Below, one piece after another: positions 1-6,072 of a DNA stretch of 6,241 nt. Location: NCBI GenBank assembly GCA_003555385.1, contig PWHO01000062.1, forward strand, positions 1 to 6,241, written 5' to 3'. Under the pieces are notes generated by a model that did not search any database, was not told the origin of the DNA, and saw only the letters and a list, made by a program, of their open reading frames with translations. Positions within the stretch are counted from its first letter, which is position 1. Every line of letters starts with the position of its first letter. This stretch comes from Bacteroidales bacterium (GTDB lineage Bacteria > Bacteroidota > Bacteroidia > Bacteroidales > UBA7960). Both the position numbers and the translations under genes were made by a program.

Positions 1-111
1 CTCATCCGCGCCAAGCACATCATTAGTACCGGCAAATATCAAGACAGCCAGCACCATAATATAGGTGACAAATGGGTAGTGTGCACTTTTTTGCTTATCG
101 GCTATATTCAT
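1..111 (-). CDS. atpB: ATP synthase F0 subunit a (partial, N-terminus only)
   Basis: Only the first 37 codons are present and the frame runs open off the left edge. The visible peptide has a short polar N-terminus with two lysines (MNIADKQKSAHYPF), one hydrophobic stretch at about residues 14-27 and a small-residue, then acidic region (GTNDVLGADE), so it looks like a signal peptide followed by a mature start. Bacteroidetes subunit a proteins typically carry such a cleavable leader, and in this phylum atpB commonly follows a bactofilin and an AtpI-like gene, exactly the order here. None of the conserved proton-channel helices lie in the window, so the name rests mainly on context. The ATG at 111 is the likely start. 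The frame is open back to the stop of the upstream gene, so a GTG at 117 or TTG at 135 is possible. The gap to the upstream gene is 63 bp with no promoter box seen, consistent with co-transcription. Confidence 0.6.
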   Translation of the reverse strand, partial: MNIADKQKSAHYPFVTYIMVLAVLIFAGTNDVLGADE

Positions 112-174
112 GATCACATCGTCTTGGTGATACAAAAGCCCCCTTGCGTTAATGGCTTTCAGAACCGGGATACC

Positions 175-552
175 TTATGATCTTTTCAGATCACGGTACA
201 GGTAAATGACTTCAAATACAGTAAACGCAAAATAGAACACAAAAAATGTGACAACAAAAACAAGGGCATCTTCCGGGAACGCAAATGCATAAAACACGAT
301 TGCCAGGAGATAAATTATGAACCTGAACACCGTAACTACAAGAAACACATCGGTGAAACGACGGCCCGATCTTACGCCCAGAAGATGAACAATATATTTT
401 GAAAATAGTACAAGCAGGTAGAAAAAGGGCACAAATGCCCAAAAAACATCAGAAACCCAGTGTACAGGTGCCAGCCACACAAACAGGAGGTATGCCAGCA
501 AAAGCATAACTGCAAAAATGGTCAACTGTTCCGTAAACCGGCGGATATTCAT
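175..552 (-). CDS. AtpI-like four-helix membrane protein of the ATP synthase locus
   Basis: A 125-residue, very hydrophobic protein with four predicted membrane segments at about residues 10-28, 36-58, 67-90 and 95-117, basic patches between helices 2 and 3 (RSGRR, 61-65) and a charged tail (YRDLKRS). No enzymatic motif is visible. Size, topology and position just before the putative atpB match the poorly conserved AtpI/UncI-like proteins that precede F0 genes and are thought to help assemble the c-ring or handle Mg2+; the function is inferred from position, not from a diagnostic motif. Its ATG (550-552) overlaps the TGA of the bactofilin gene as ATGA, indicating translational coupling. The start is well supported by this overlap. 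It could also be an unrelated lineage-specific membrane protein retained in the same operon. Confidence 0.7.
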   Translation of the reverse strand: MNIRRFTEQLTIFAVMLLLAYLLFVWLAPVHWVSDVFWAFVPFFYLLVLFSKYIVHLLGVRSGRRFTDVFLVVTVFRFIIYLLAIVFYAFAFPEDALVFVVTFFVFYFAFTVFEVIYLYRDLKRS

Positions 553-923
553 TTGGGTTTTTCTGTTTTGGCCTGCGGGGCTTCCCTGTCCATGGAGCAG
601 GTACCGGAAAACTTTGCCCCGGGCTCAATGGACAGCCTGTTCGTGACAATATCACCGAGAAACGTAGCAGAAGCCTTCAGTGTCAACAATTCAGTCACGT
701 CCGCCTTTCCCTGCACCTTCCCGGAAAAATCGGCATTCTTACAAAAGAGATCTCCTTCAACCATGCCGGTATCACCGATCACGACCTTACCCTCTGAATG
801 AACCTCTCCGATGATCTTCCCGTCAATCCGGACATCCCCTTTTGACTGAATCTCCCCTTTGATTACAGTGCCTTTACCAACCAGGTTTATTGCTGTGTGA
901 TCAGGTTCTTGCTGTCTTGCCAT
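549..923 (-). CDS. Bactofilin (polymer-forming cytoskeletal protein, CcmA family)
   Basis: A 124-residue protein with the bactofilin fold signature: a short disordered N-terminus (1-10), then a glycine- and valine-rich beta-helix core at about 12-108. Repeated turns include GTVIKGEIQSKGDVRIDG (17-34), IGEVHSEGKVVIG (38-50) and GDIVTNRLSIEPGAKFSG (90-107). A charged Lys/Glu/Pro tail follows (112-124). Bactofilins self-assemble without nucleotide into filaments, often membrane-associated, that scaffold envelope-shaping enzymes. Length is normal for a single-domain member. No membrane helix is present. It lies 96 bp downstream of porW and is coupled by ATGA to the AtpI-like gene, so it probably opens a sub-operon leading into the ATP synthase genes. 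Its partner here is unknown; bactofilins elsewhere often work with M23 peptidases, and one is encoded about 3 kb away on the opposite strand, but that link is only suggestive. Confidence 0.92.
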   Translation of the reverse strand: MARQQEPDHTAINLVGKGTVIKGEIQSKGDVRIDGKIIGEVHSEGKVVIGDTGMVEGDLFCKNADFSGKVQGKADVTELLTLKASATFLGDIVTNRLSIEPGAKFSGTCSMDREAPQAKTEKPK

Positions 924-959
924 GCTGCTGTTCTTCTTAAAAAATTAAACATTATTTCC

Positions 960-973
960 TACGCAAATGCGTA
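960..973. repeat. Short dyad upstream of the bactofilin gene
   Basis: TACGCA (960-965) and TGCGTA (968-973) form a perfect 6-bp inverted repeat around an AA spacer. It lies between the candidate -7 box (985-992) and the bactofilin start (923), so in the predicted leader or near the transcription start. The two-base loop is too tight for a stable full RNA hairpin and no T-run follows it in either direction, so it reads better as a possible protein-binding site than as a terminator. Function unknown. Confidence 0.35.
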
Positions 974-984
974 ATACATCAAAA

Positions 985-992
985 CAAATGTA
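985..992 (-). promoter_or_regulatory. Candidate Bacteroidetes -7 promoter box for bactofilin-atp genes
   Basis: The minus strand reads TACATTTG, an exact match to the Bacteroidetes TAnnTTTG -7 element, within the 96-bp gap between porW and the bactofilin gene. Transcription would begin a few bases downstream, leaving a leader of roughly 55 nt. No TTG -33 element is visible at the usual spacing of about 19-21 bp, so this may be a weak or secondary promoter in addition to read-through from porW. Confidence 0.4.
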
Positions 993-1019
993 ACAAAAAA
1001 AGGAAACCGATGTAGTCTT

Positions 1020-3659
1020 TTACTCCTGCACATAATAATACCGGAAAAAGGTTCGGTAAGCCTCCAATTCTTTATCCTGATAAAGCACGGGATAGTTGTC
1101 CACCGATATTACAAAGCTTTCCATTTCCCCCGTTCGGCTTTCACTGATCACCTCAGTCCCATGCAGCTCCTCCAGGTATGCCAGGCTGCTCTCCTTACCC
1201 GGGAAGTTGGTCACCGTGATCAGCTGTTTTCCATCCTCAAAATAGACATTGCTTACGGAAAGTCCGTCTTCTTCACGGGTCTGGTTATTGAATTCCGCCA
1301 GTGCATCGTTCAGCGAAGCCGGATCTTCCTGATCCGTATTCAGCACAACCACAAAGAAATGTATCTGTTCCGGATCAAAGGTGTAAGGAGAATCCACCGG
1401 AGCCTCCCCCCTTCTTTCCCGCTCAGGCACCTCTGCAGACCCTGATGCGGCAGTTCTTTCAGGTGAATCAAGCGAAGCAAGCAGTAACCGGGCAGGTTCA
1501 TGCACGGGTGTATCCTCAAACTCAGCCACCACCCTTTCCAGCTCTTCCCGGTACCCGTCACCATCTGTTTTCTGAATCGAGAGGGCATGAAGGTAGGTGA
1601 AACGGGCCTTAAGTTCTTTGGAAGCTTCCAATGAGTCAAGTGCCTGGTAATTACGGCGAACCACTTCGTGCCTTCCGGAAAAAAAAGCATCGTAGCTCTC
1701 ACGGTACAGGCGATCAGCAGCACTTTGCCGCTGACGGATTTGCTCCCCGTATTCAGGATCGGAAAGCATCCGGGCCAGCTCACTGTCAGGATAGGTCGTC
1801 ACAAGATCGTTCTTTACCTGCTCGGCCCGGTTGTAATCACCTATATCCTGGTAAAGGTTGTAGAGGTAATAATATGCGTGCATTTCCCTTTCTGAGCCGG
1901 GGAGGCGCCTTATCAGCTTCTCAAAACTTTCAATCGCACTCTCCCTGTCACGCAGATGGTCTTTGAACATAATGGCTTTCTGGTAGAAGGCCTGCATCAT
2001 CCGGCGTTTGGAAGCAAGCATCTGTGCTTCCGTATTGGGGATATTCGCAAGGTAGGCATCCTTGTCATATATATCCTCTACCGCACCAGGGTCACCGTTA
2101 TCCATATCGTCCCAGTCTTCCTCCATATCAAAAGATGCCATCATTTGCATATTGCTGATCCGCCAGTAATCCTCCAGGGGCCGGTCACCATAACGACCAA
2201 AAAACTCATCGCGGCCACGACTCATGGCGCTTGAGTTGTAAAAATACCCCCCCCCGTCCTGCTGTTGCATCCCGGTCTGCCTGGCCCGCTGACCGGCTTC
2301 CTGCATTTCCCTTCTGCGTTCACGTTCTGTCTCCTCTTCAAGTCTGTCCTGCTCAAGGATTTCATTGATGATCCCATCCACCACAGCGATCTGTTCAGCA
2401 TCGGGCAACCCGGCCAGGTACTGCAGTGAATCTTCCCGCTGGATGATCAGCTCATACCCGGAAAGCGCCGAAAGCAATTCCTGGCGCTGACTGATCCGGT
2501 CAAAATCCGGGTAGCCGGAAGGCAGGTTGCTGACCGCCTCACTATAGCTCTCACTGGCTTCCAGGTAGTCGCCCCGCTCAAAGAAAATCTCTCCCAGCCG
2601 CAGGTGGGCCAACCCCTTCTGCACAGGGTTCTCTTCACTGATTTCGGCAGACTGCCTGAACAATTCCACGGCTTCTTCCTCATTGCCCTCACGCAATGAC
2701 AGCTGTGCCAGTGCGTAGTATATCTGATCCCTGAACCCGGCAAACCTGTCCTCGTCAAGCAAATCAAAAAGCTCTTCACGAATGCGCCCGCCACCGCCTA
2801 CGTCAGGGTCATAAGCCATGGCCATCCCGATCCTTGCCTGGAAACGCATCCGGTAACCGGCCCCGCGCATATCCAGTACCCGGGCATACGTTTGCTGGGC
2901 TGCCGCGTAATCACCGGAATGTTCGTAAAGCTGAGCATTGATAAAGGTAAGGCGGGCCCGCTCTTCCCGGCTGGCCAAATGGCTCACTGCCATTTCAAGC
3001 TGCCGGGCAGCCCGTTGATAGTTTCCCTGCCTGCGATAATAATCAGCATAAGTCATCCTGAACAAGGCAGTACTTTCACCATTCAGCAGATCATTCTGAT
3101 AGCGACGCTCCAGGGTCTCCAGCATCTGCAGCGCCTGCTCAAACCTTCCCATCTCATGGTAGGCTTTGGCGATCCAGGCCTTTGAATCGTAGCTGCGGTC
3201 GGTATCATATTCCCTGATGATGTATTCAAAAGTCAGGATGGCAAGGTTATATTCCTGCCGGAAAAACTGCGAGCGGCCAATAAGGAAGAAAGATTCATCG
3301 ATCCATTTATTGTGCTCTACTCCGCGGATGTTCATGGAATGTCGTCTGATCACCAGGCTGGCCTTCTCATAAGCCACCTCCATGTTGCCACTGACAGCGG
3401 TCCGATCCTGCTCATTGCCATAGCGGAAAATATCCAATACCTCTTCGTAATTGTCGGTATGGTTTTCATTTAACTGATTCAGGGCCTCCTTATAAGCTTC
3501 CCGGGCATTGAAATAACCATTGTATTTGGCATTGACGGTATGATACGTTCGATTCACGAATGAATTATTCTGGGTGGAACACCCCCAGAACAAAAGCAGC
3601 ACAGTGGCCATAAGCCACAAAAAAAGATGCCTCCGGGATTTTATCAGAAGGTTCAGCAT
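1020..3659 (-). CDS. porW: PorW/SprE family TPR lipoprotein of the type IX secretion system
   Basis: An 879-residue outer-membrane lipoprotein precursor. Residues 1-26 are a signal peptide (basic KSRR, hydrophobic core) ending at Cys27 in LFWGC. The next residues (STQNN) lack an acidic surface-export signal, suggesting the protein faces the periplasm. A conserved N-terminal block follows (RTYHTVNAKYNGYFNAREA, 37-55). Helical TPR-like repeats run at about 122-380, e.g. FFLIGRSQFFRQEYNLAILTF and LRLGEIFFERGDYLEASESY. A charged coiled linker (435-465) leads to the family-typical block YFYNSSAMSRGRDEF then YGDRPLEDYWR (472-500), more TPRs (555-625) and a C-terminal domain (758-879) containing FVISVDNYPVLYQDKELEAY. 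From memory this length is close to SprE of Flavobacterium. PorW/SprE is required for type IX secretion and gliding and is thought to connect the outer-membrane translocon with the PMF-driven motor complex. A nine-G run encodes Gly469-471. The gene has its own -7 box 21 bp upstream of the ATG. Confidence 0.9.
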   Translation of the reverse strand: MLNLLIKSRRHLFLWLMATVLLLFWGCSTQNNSFVNRTYHTVNAKYNGYFNAREAYKEALNQLNENHTDNYEEVLDIFRYGNEQDRTAVSGNMEVAYEKASLVIRRHSMNIRGVEHNKWIDESFFLIGRSQFFRQEYNLAILTFEYIIREYDTDRSYDSKAWIAKAYHEMGRFEQALQMLETLERRYQNDLLNGESTALFRMTYADYYRRQGNYQRAARQLEMAVSHLASREERARLTFINAQLYEHSGDYAAAQQTYARVLDMRGAGYRMRFQARIGMAMAYDPDVGGGGRIREELFDLLDEDRFAGFRDQIYYALAQLSLREGNEEEAVELFRQSAEISEENPVQKGLAHLRLGEIFFERGDYLEASESYSEAVSNLPSGYPDFDRISQRQELLSALSGYELIIQREDSLQYLAGLPDAEQIAVVDGIINEILEQDRLEEETERERRREMQEAGQRARQTGMQQQDGGGYFYNSSAMSRGRDEFFGRYGDRPLEDYWRISNMQMMASFDMEEDWDDMDNGDPGAVEDIYDKDAYLANIPNTEAQMLASKRRMMQAFYQKAIMFKDHLRDRESAIESFEKLIRRLPGSEREMHAYYYLYNLYQDIGDYNRAEQVKNDLVTTYPDSELARMLSDPEYGEQIRQRQSAADRLYRESYDAFFSGRHEVVRRNYQALDSLEASKELKARFTYLHALSIQKTDGDGYREELERVVAEFEDTPVHEPARLLLASLDSPERTAASGSAEVPERERRGEAPVDSPYTFDPEQIHFFVVVLNTDQEDPASLNDALAEFNNQTREEDGLSVSNVYFEDGKQLITVTNFPGKESSLAYLEELHGTEVISESRTGEMESFVISVDNYPVLYQDKELEAYRTFFRYYYVQE
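2247..2255. repeat. Nine-base G/C homopolymer inside porW
   Basis: Nine consecutive C on the plus strand (G on the coding strand) encode Gly469-Gly471, between a charged low-complexity linker and the conserved YFYN block. It is the longest homopolymer noted in the window. Gain or loss of one base would shift the frame and remove the C-terminal 400 or so residues. Confidence 0.9.
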
Positions 3660-3663
3660 GCGG

Positions 3664-3739
3664 ATTTCAAGATTTCACCACAAATATAACTCTCATTTCA
3701 TGAAATTATTATATGATGTGGTCAGTCATTTCATTAAAT
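3664..3739. repeat. ATTTCA repeat cluster with palindrome at the porW promoter
   Basis: The hexamer ATTTCA occurs at 3664-3669, 3672-3677, 3695-3700 and 3728-3733. The first two sit in an 8-bp tandem (GATTTCA twice). The third is half of the perfect 12-bp palindrome ATTTCATGAAAT (3695-3706). The fourth begins a one-mismatch copy, ATTTCATTAAAT (3728-3739), starting exactly 33 bp after the palindrome; with flanking bases the match is 13 of 14. Relative to the porW -7 box (3681-3688, minus strand) the palindrome falls in the -7/-33 spacer and the second copy about 40 bp upstream of the box, positions typical of operator sites. No regulator can be named. Confidence 0.5.
3681..3688 (-). promoter_or_regulatory. 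Candidate -7 promoter box for porW
   Basis: The minus strand reads TATATTTG, an exact TAnnTTTG match, with 21 bp between it and the porW ATG (3659). This predicts a leader of about 15 nt. No clear TTG -33 element lies at standard spacing; the spacer instead holds the palindrome at 3695-3706, which might mean activator dependence or repression. Confidence 0.55.
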
Positions 3740-3886
3740 CCGGACGGTCGTATCATGTGATGCAGCCTGGAAAAGATTTAACAATCATTAACGACGTAAA
3801 GCCCACTGTTCTCCGTTTAAAGCAGGGGCATACATGGCACAATGGCAAATTTTGCATATTGCGGCCAGCGGCTGCTCTAAAATGAT
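3740..3886. other. Rest of the divergent intergenic region
   Basis: No credible gene was found between the repeat cluster and the plus-strand promoter box. The stretch holds a weak dyad ATCATGTGAT (3752-3761). It also holds AATTTTGCA at 3848-3856, repeated exactly 40 bp later at 3888-3896, where it overlaps the -7 box of the M23 peptidase gene; the upstream copy misses one base of the TAnnTTTG consensus. Nothing resembling a riboswitch, tRNA or terminator was recognised. Confidence 0.5.
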
Positions 3887-3894
3887 TAATTTTG
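3887..3894 (+). promoter_or_regulatory. Candidate -7 promoter box for the M23-dxr-rseP unit
   Basis: TAATTTTG matches TAnnTTTG exactly and lies 24 bp before the ATG at 3919, giving a predicted leader of about 15-20 nt. It sits in an AT-rich dyad (AAAAT at 3879-3883, ATTTT at 3889-3893). The nearest upstream TTG (3859-3861) is 25 bp away, more than the usual 19-21, so the -33 element is weak. The box overlaps an in-frame TTG at 3892, arguing against that codon as the translation start. Confidence 0.5.
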
Positions 3895-3918
3895 CAGCAC
3901 AAAAGCCAGGTCCCGGAA

Positions 3919-4818
3919 ATGGACAAAGACAAAACAACACAGCAGAAAAAAAAGGAACACCGCAGCTTCCTGCAGAAGCTCCACAACAAGTATCGTCTTG
4001 TGATCATGAACGACGATACCCTGGAGAAAAAACTTACCGTAAAAATGACACGTTTCAATGTGTTCATTTTTACCGGAACTGCTGCTTTATTACTTGTTGT
4101 AGCCACCATATACCTGATCGCCTTTACCCCGCTCAGGGAATACATCCCGGGGTATGCAGACTTCAACACCAGGCAGGTGCTTCGCGAGCTTTCACTGCGG
4201 ACCGACTCCCTGGAAAGGGATCTGAGACAAAAAGACCTTTATATTATGAATATCCGGAATATCGTAGAGGGCCGTGAAATCATGGAGGAAATTCCAGACA
4301 GCATTGCCAGTGCAGGTTCTTTACATGTGCAGAACATGCCACGCTCTCGTGAAGATTCCCTGCTGAGGGCCGAGATGGAGGAGCAGTTCCCTTTTGAAGA
4401 AGGACAGCTTACCGCAGAAGGAACAGGACAGGGCCAGTCCAACATCCACCTGAGCTTCTTTCCTCCCATCAAAGGGATGGTAAGCCGCCACTTCAACTCC
4501 GTCCAGGGGCATTTCGGGGTGGATATAGTAGCAGATTTGGGTGAGGTGATCAAGGCGACCCTTGACGGCACGGTAATCTTTTCCACATGGACACTGGAGA
4601 CAGGATATACCATTGGCATCCAGCACGAACACAACCTTATATCGGTCTACAAGCACAACAGTGCCCTTCTCAAAGACCAGGGCAGTTTTGTGGAAGCCGG
4701 AGAGGCCATTGCCGTAATCGGAGACACCGGTCTTTACTCCACCGGCACACATCTGCATTTTGAATTGTGGTTGAACGGGGTACCCATCAATCCCATGGAT
4801 TATATAATATTGGAATGA
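3919..4818 (+). CDS. Membrane-anchored M23 family (LytM-type) metallopeptidase
   Basis: A 299-residue predicted zinc endopeptidase acting on peptidoglycan cross-bridges in the periplasm. Residues 1-45 are a basic cytoplasmic segment containing KYRLVIMNDDTLEKK (25-38 region), a block that recurs in Bacteroidetes M23 proteins. One membrane helix spans about 47-69. A short heptad-like stretch (86-108) and a low-complexity linker (120-175) lead to the LytM domain (about 180-296). The active site looks complete: His198 and Asp202 in HFGVD, His246 in YKHNS, and His278/His280 in THLHFE, matching the HxxxD, H and HxH ligands of LytM, so it is probably an active hydrolase rather than a degenerate amidase activator. 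The ATG at 3919 is chosen over a TTG at 3892 because the latter lies in the promoter box. The stop overlaps the dxr start as ATGA, implying coupled translation. A link with the bactofilin encoded nearby is conceivable but unproven. Confidence 0.9.
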   Translation: MDKDKTTQQKKKEHRSFLQKLHNKYRLVIMNDDTLEKKLTVKMTRFNVFIFTGTAALLLVVATIYLIAFTPLREYIPGYADFNTRQVLRELSLRTDSLERDLRQKDLYIMNIRNIVEGREIMEEIPDSIASAGSLHVQNMPRSREDSLLRAEMEEQFPFEEGQLTAEGTGQGQSNIHLSFFPPIKGMVSRHFNSVQGHFGVDIVADLGEVIKATLDGTVIFSTWTLETGYTIGIQHEHNLISVYKHNSALLKDQGSFVEAGEAIAVIGDTGLYSTGTHLHFELWLNGVPINPMDYIILE

Positions 4819-6032
4819 CAACGATCAGGCGGAAAAAAATAGCGATACTCGGGTCCACCGGATCTGTCGGGCAACAGGCACTGGAGGTGATCCGGCGCTA
4901 CCCCGGCCGGTTTTCTGTGGAAATGCTCAGTGCCAGAAACAGCACTTCCCTGCTGATTGAGCAGGCCCTGGAGTTTTCTCCCCGCAACGTCGTCATCGGC
5001 AACCCCGATCGCTATACGGAAGTCAGGGATGCCCTTGCATATACTTCCGTGAATGTAGCTACCGGGGAAGAAGCGCTGGAAGAAGCCGCAGCATCACCGG
5101 AAACAGATATGGTACTCAGTGCTATGGTGGGAATTTCAGGACTGGGTCCGACCATCAATGCCATCCGGCATGGAAAAGATATTGCCCTGGCCAATAAGGA
5201 AACCCTTGTTGTAGCCGGCCACATTATTACCGGAATGGCCGCAGCCAACGGGGTTAAACTCCTGCCTGTCGATTCGGAACATTCCGCCATATACCAGTGC
5301 CTGGCCGGGGAAGCGCACAACCCCATAGAGAAGATCTACCTCACCGCCAGCGGCGGCCCATTCAGGGGAATGAGCAGGGAAGCCATGAGAAGTGTTACCC
5401 GGGAACAGGCCCTGAGGCATCCGAACTGGGACATGGGGGCCAAGATCACCATCGACTCTGCCTCCATGATGAACAAAGGCCTGGAGGTGATAGAGGCAAA
5501 ATGGCTGTTTGGCCTGTTGCCCGATCAGATCAGGGTGATCATCCATCCGCAGTCAGTCATTCATTCCGTCGTGCAATTTGAAGACGGTAGCATGAAGGCA
5601 CAAATGGGGCTGCCTGACATGAAACTCCCCATACAATATGCACTGGGATATCCTGAACGCATCCGGTCACAGTTTGAACGATTCTGCTTTACGGATTACC
5701 CCGCACTGACCTTTGAGCAGGTCGATGAGCACTGCTTTCCCTGTATCGGGCTCGCCTACAAGGCCATGGAAAAGGGTGGGAATGCCCCCTGCATAATGAA
5801 TGCCGCCAACGAAATCGCCGTGGCCGCTTTTCTGGATGGCAGGATCGGATTTGTACAAATTCCGGAGATCATCGCCTCCTGCATGGAGCAGGCCACACAT
5901 TTAGATGACCCGGGGCTGGAGGATATCACGAAGACCGACAATGAAGCCCGGGCCCTTGCCCGGGAACTGACAGAACAAAAAAGACGCTCAGGCGTTCATT
6001 CCTCATACAATAATTCAACATCCGGCAATTGA
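4815..6032 (+). CDS. dxr: 1-deoxy-D-xylulose 5-phosphate reductoisomerase
   Basis: A 405-residue cytoplasmic enzyme converting 1-deoxy-D-xylulose 5-phosphate to 2-C-methyl-D-erythritol 4-phosphate with NADPH and a divalent metal, the committed step of the MEP isoprenoid pathway and the target of fosmidomycin. The N-terminal NADPH loop is GSTGSVG (13-19). LANKETLVVAG is intact. Metal and substrate residues are all present: Asp153, Ser154 and Glu155 in PVDSEHSAI, Ser179 in TASGGPF, His202 in HPNWDMG, and Ser215, Asn220, Lys221 and Glu224 in DSASMMNKGLE, corresponding to the E. coli 150-152, 186, 209, 222, 227, 228 and 231 positions. The loop between the first two groups is ten residues shorter than in E. 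coli. The last 20 or so residues (KRRSGVHSSYNNSTSGN) are a low-complexity tail of no known role. The ATG at 4815 is supported by the ATGA overlap and the position of the NADPH loop; a GTG at 4767 would add 16 residues read from peptidase coding sequence. Confidence 0.97.
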   Translation: MTTIRRKKIAILGSTGSVGQQALEVIRRYPGRFSVEMLSARNSTSLLIEQALEFSPRNVVIGNPDRYTEVRDALAYTSVNVATGEEALEEAAASPETDMVLSAMVGISGLGPTINAIRHGKDIALANKETLVVAGHIITGMAAANGVKLLPVDSEHSAIYQCLAGEAHNPIEKIYLTASGGPFRGMSREAMRSVTREQALRHPNWDMGAKITIDSASMMNKGLEVIEAKWLFGLLPDQIRVIIHPQSVIHSVVQFEDGSMKAQMGLPDMKLPIQYALGYPERIRSQFERFCFTDYPALTFEQVDEHCFPCIGLAYKAMEKGGNAPCIMNAANEIAVAAFLDGRIGFVQIPEIIASCMEQATHLDDPGLEDITKTDNEARALARELTEQKRRSGVHSSYNNSTSGN

Positions 6033-6072
6033 TCCGGAATAAAATACACACAATAAACTTTCTGCACGCACA
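6033..6072. other. dxr-rseP spacer
   Basis: A 40-bp AT-rich gap with no TAnnTTTG box, hairpin or T-run, so the two flanking genes are probably co-transcribed. Confidence 0.6.

Noticed and set aside
111..177. Stop-codon readthrough joining the AtpI-like protein to AtpB, since both share a frame
   Set aside because: The TAA is followed by 21 open codons and then a normal ATG with a signal peptide; sharing a frame happens by chance one time in three.
460..801. Plus-strand open frame across the AtpI-like gene and the bactofilin gene
   Set aside because: It covers two confidently identified coding regions on the other strand and the translation is cysteine/proline-rich without family features.
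975..1014. TACATC/GATGTA inverted repeat after the porW stop as a transcription terminator
   Set aside because: The arms are only 6 bp, 28 bp apart, AT-rich and not followed by a T-run after the second arm, so a terminator cannot be supported.
3574..3885. Plus-strand open frame of 103 codons extending from porW into the intergenic region
   Set aside because: It begins inside the porW signal-peptide coding region, runs through both the palindrome and the porW promoter box, and resembles no known protein; the complementary 3753-4169 frame fails for the same kind of reason.
3892..3918. TTG start giving the M23 peptidase nine extra residues
   Set aside because: The TTG is the last three bases of the TAATTTTG promoter box, so it would not be in the transcript; ATG 3919 is the better start.
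3946..3953. A8 run near the peptidase start as a programmed frameshift site
   Set aside because: It encodes part of a lysine-rich cytoplasmic tail, no downstream stimulatory structure was seen and the alternative frames give no sensible product.
4767..4814. GTG start extending DXR by 16 residues
   Set aside because: The extension is out-of-frame peptidase coding sequence; ATG 4815 forms the ATGA overlap and puts the NADPH loop at the usual distance from the N-terminus.
4321..4821. Long open frame antisense to the M23 peptidase gene (166 codons), with similar antisense frames at 5012-5326 and 5136-5546 inside dxr
   Set aside because: They lie wholly opposite well-identified genes with intact family motifs, show no recognisable protein features and have no promoter box; they are by-products of codon composition.
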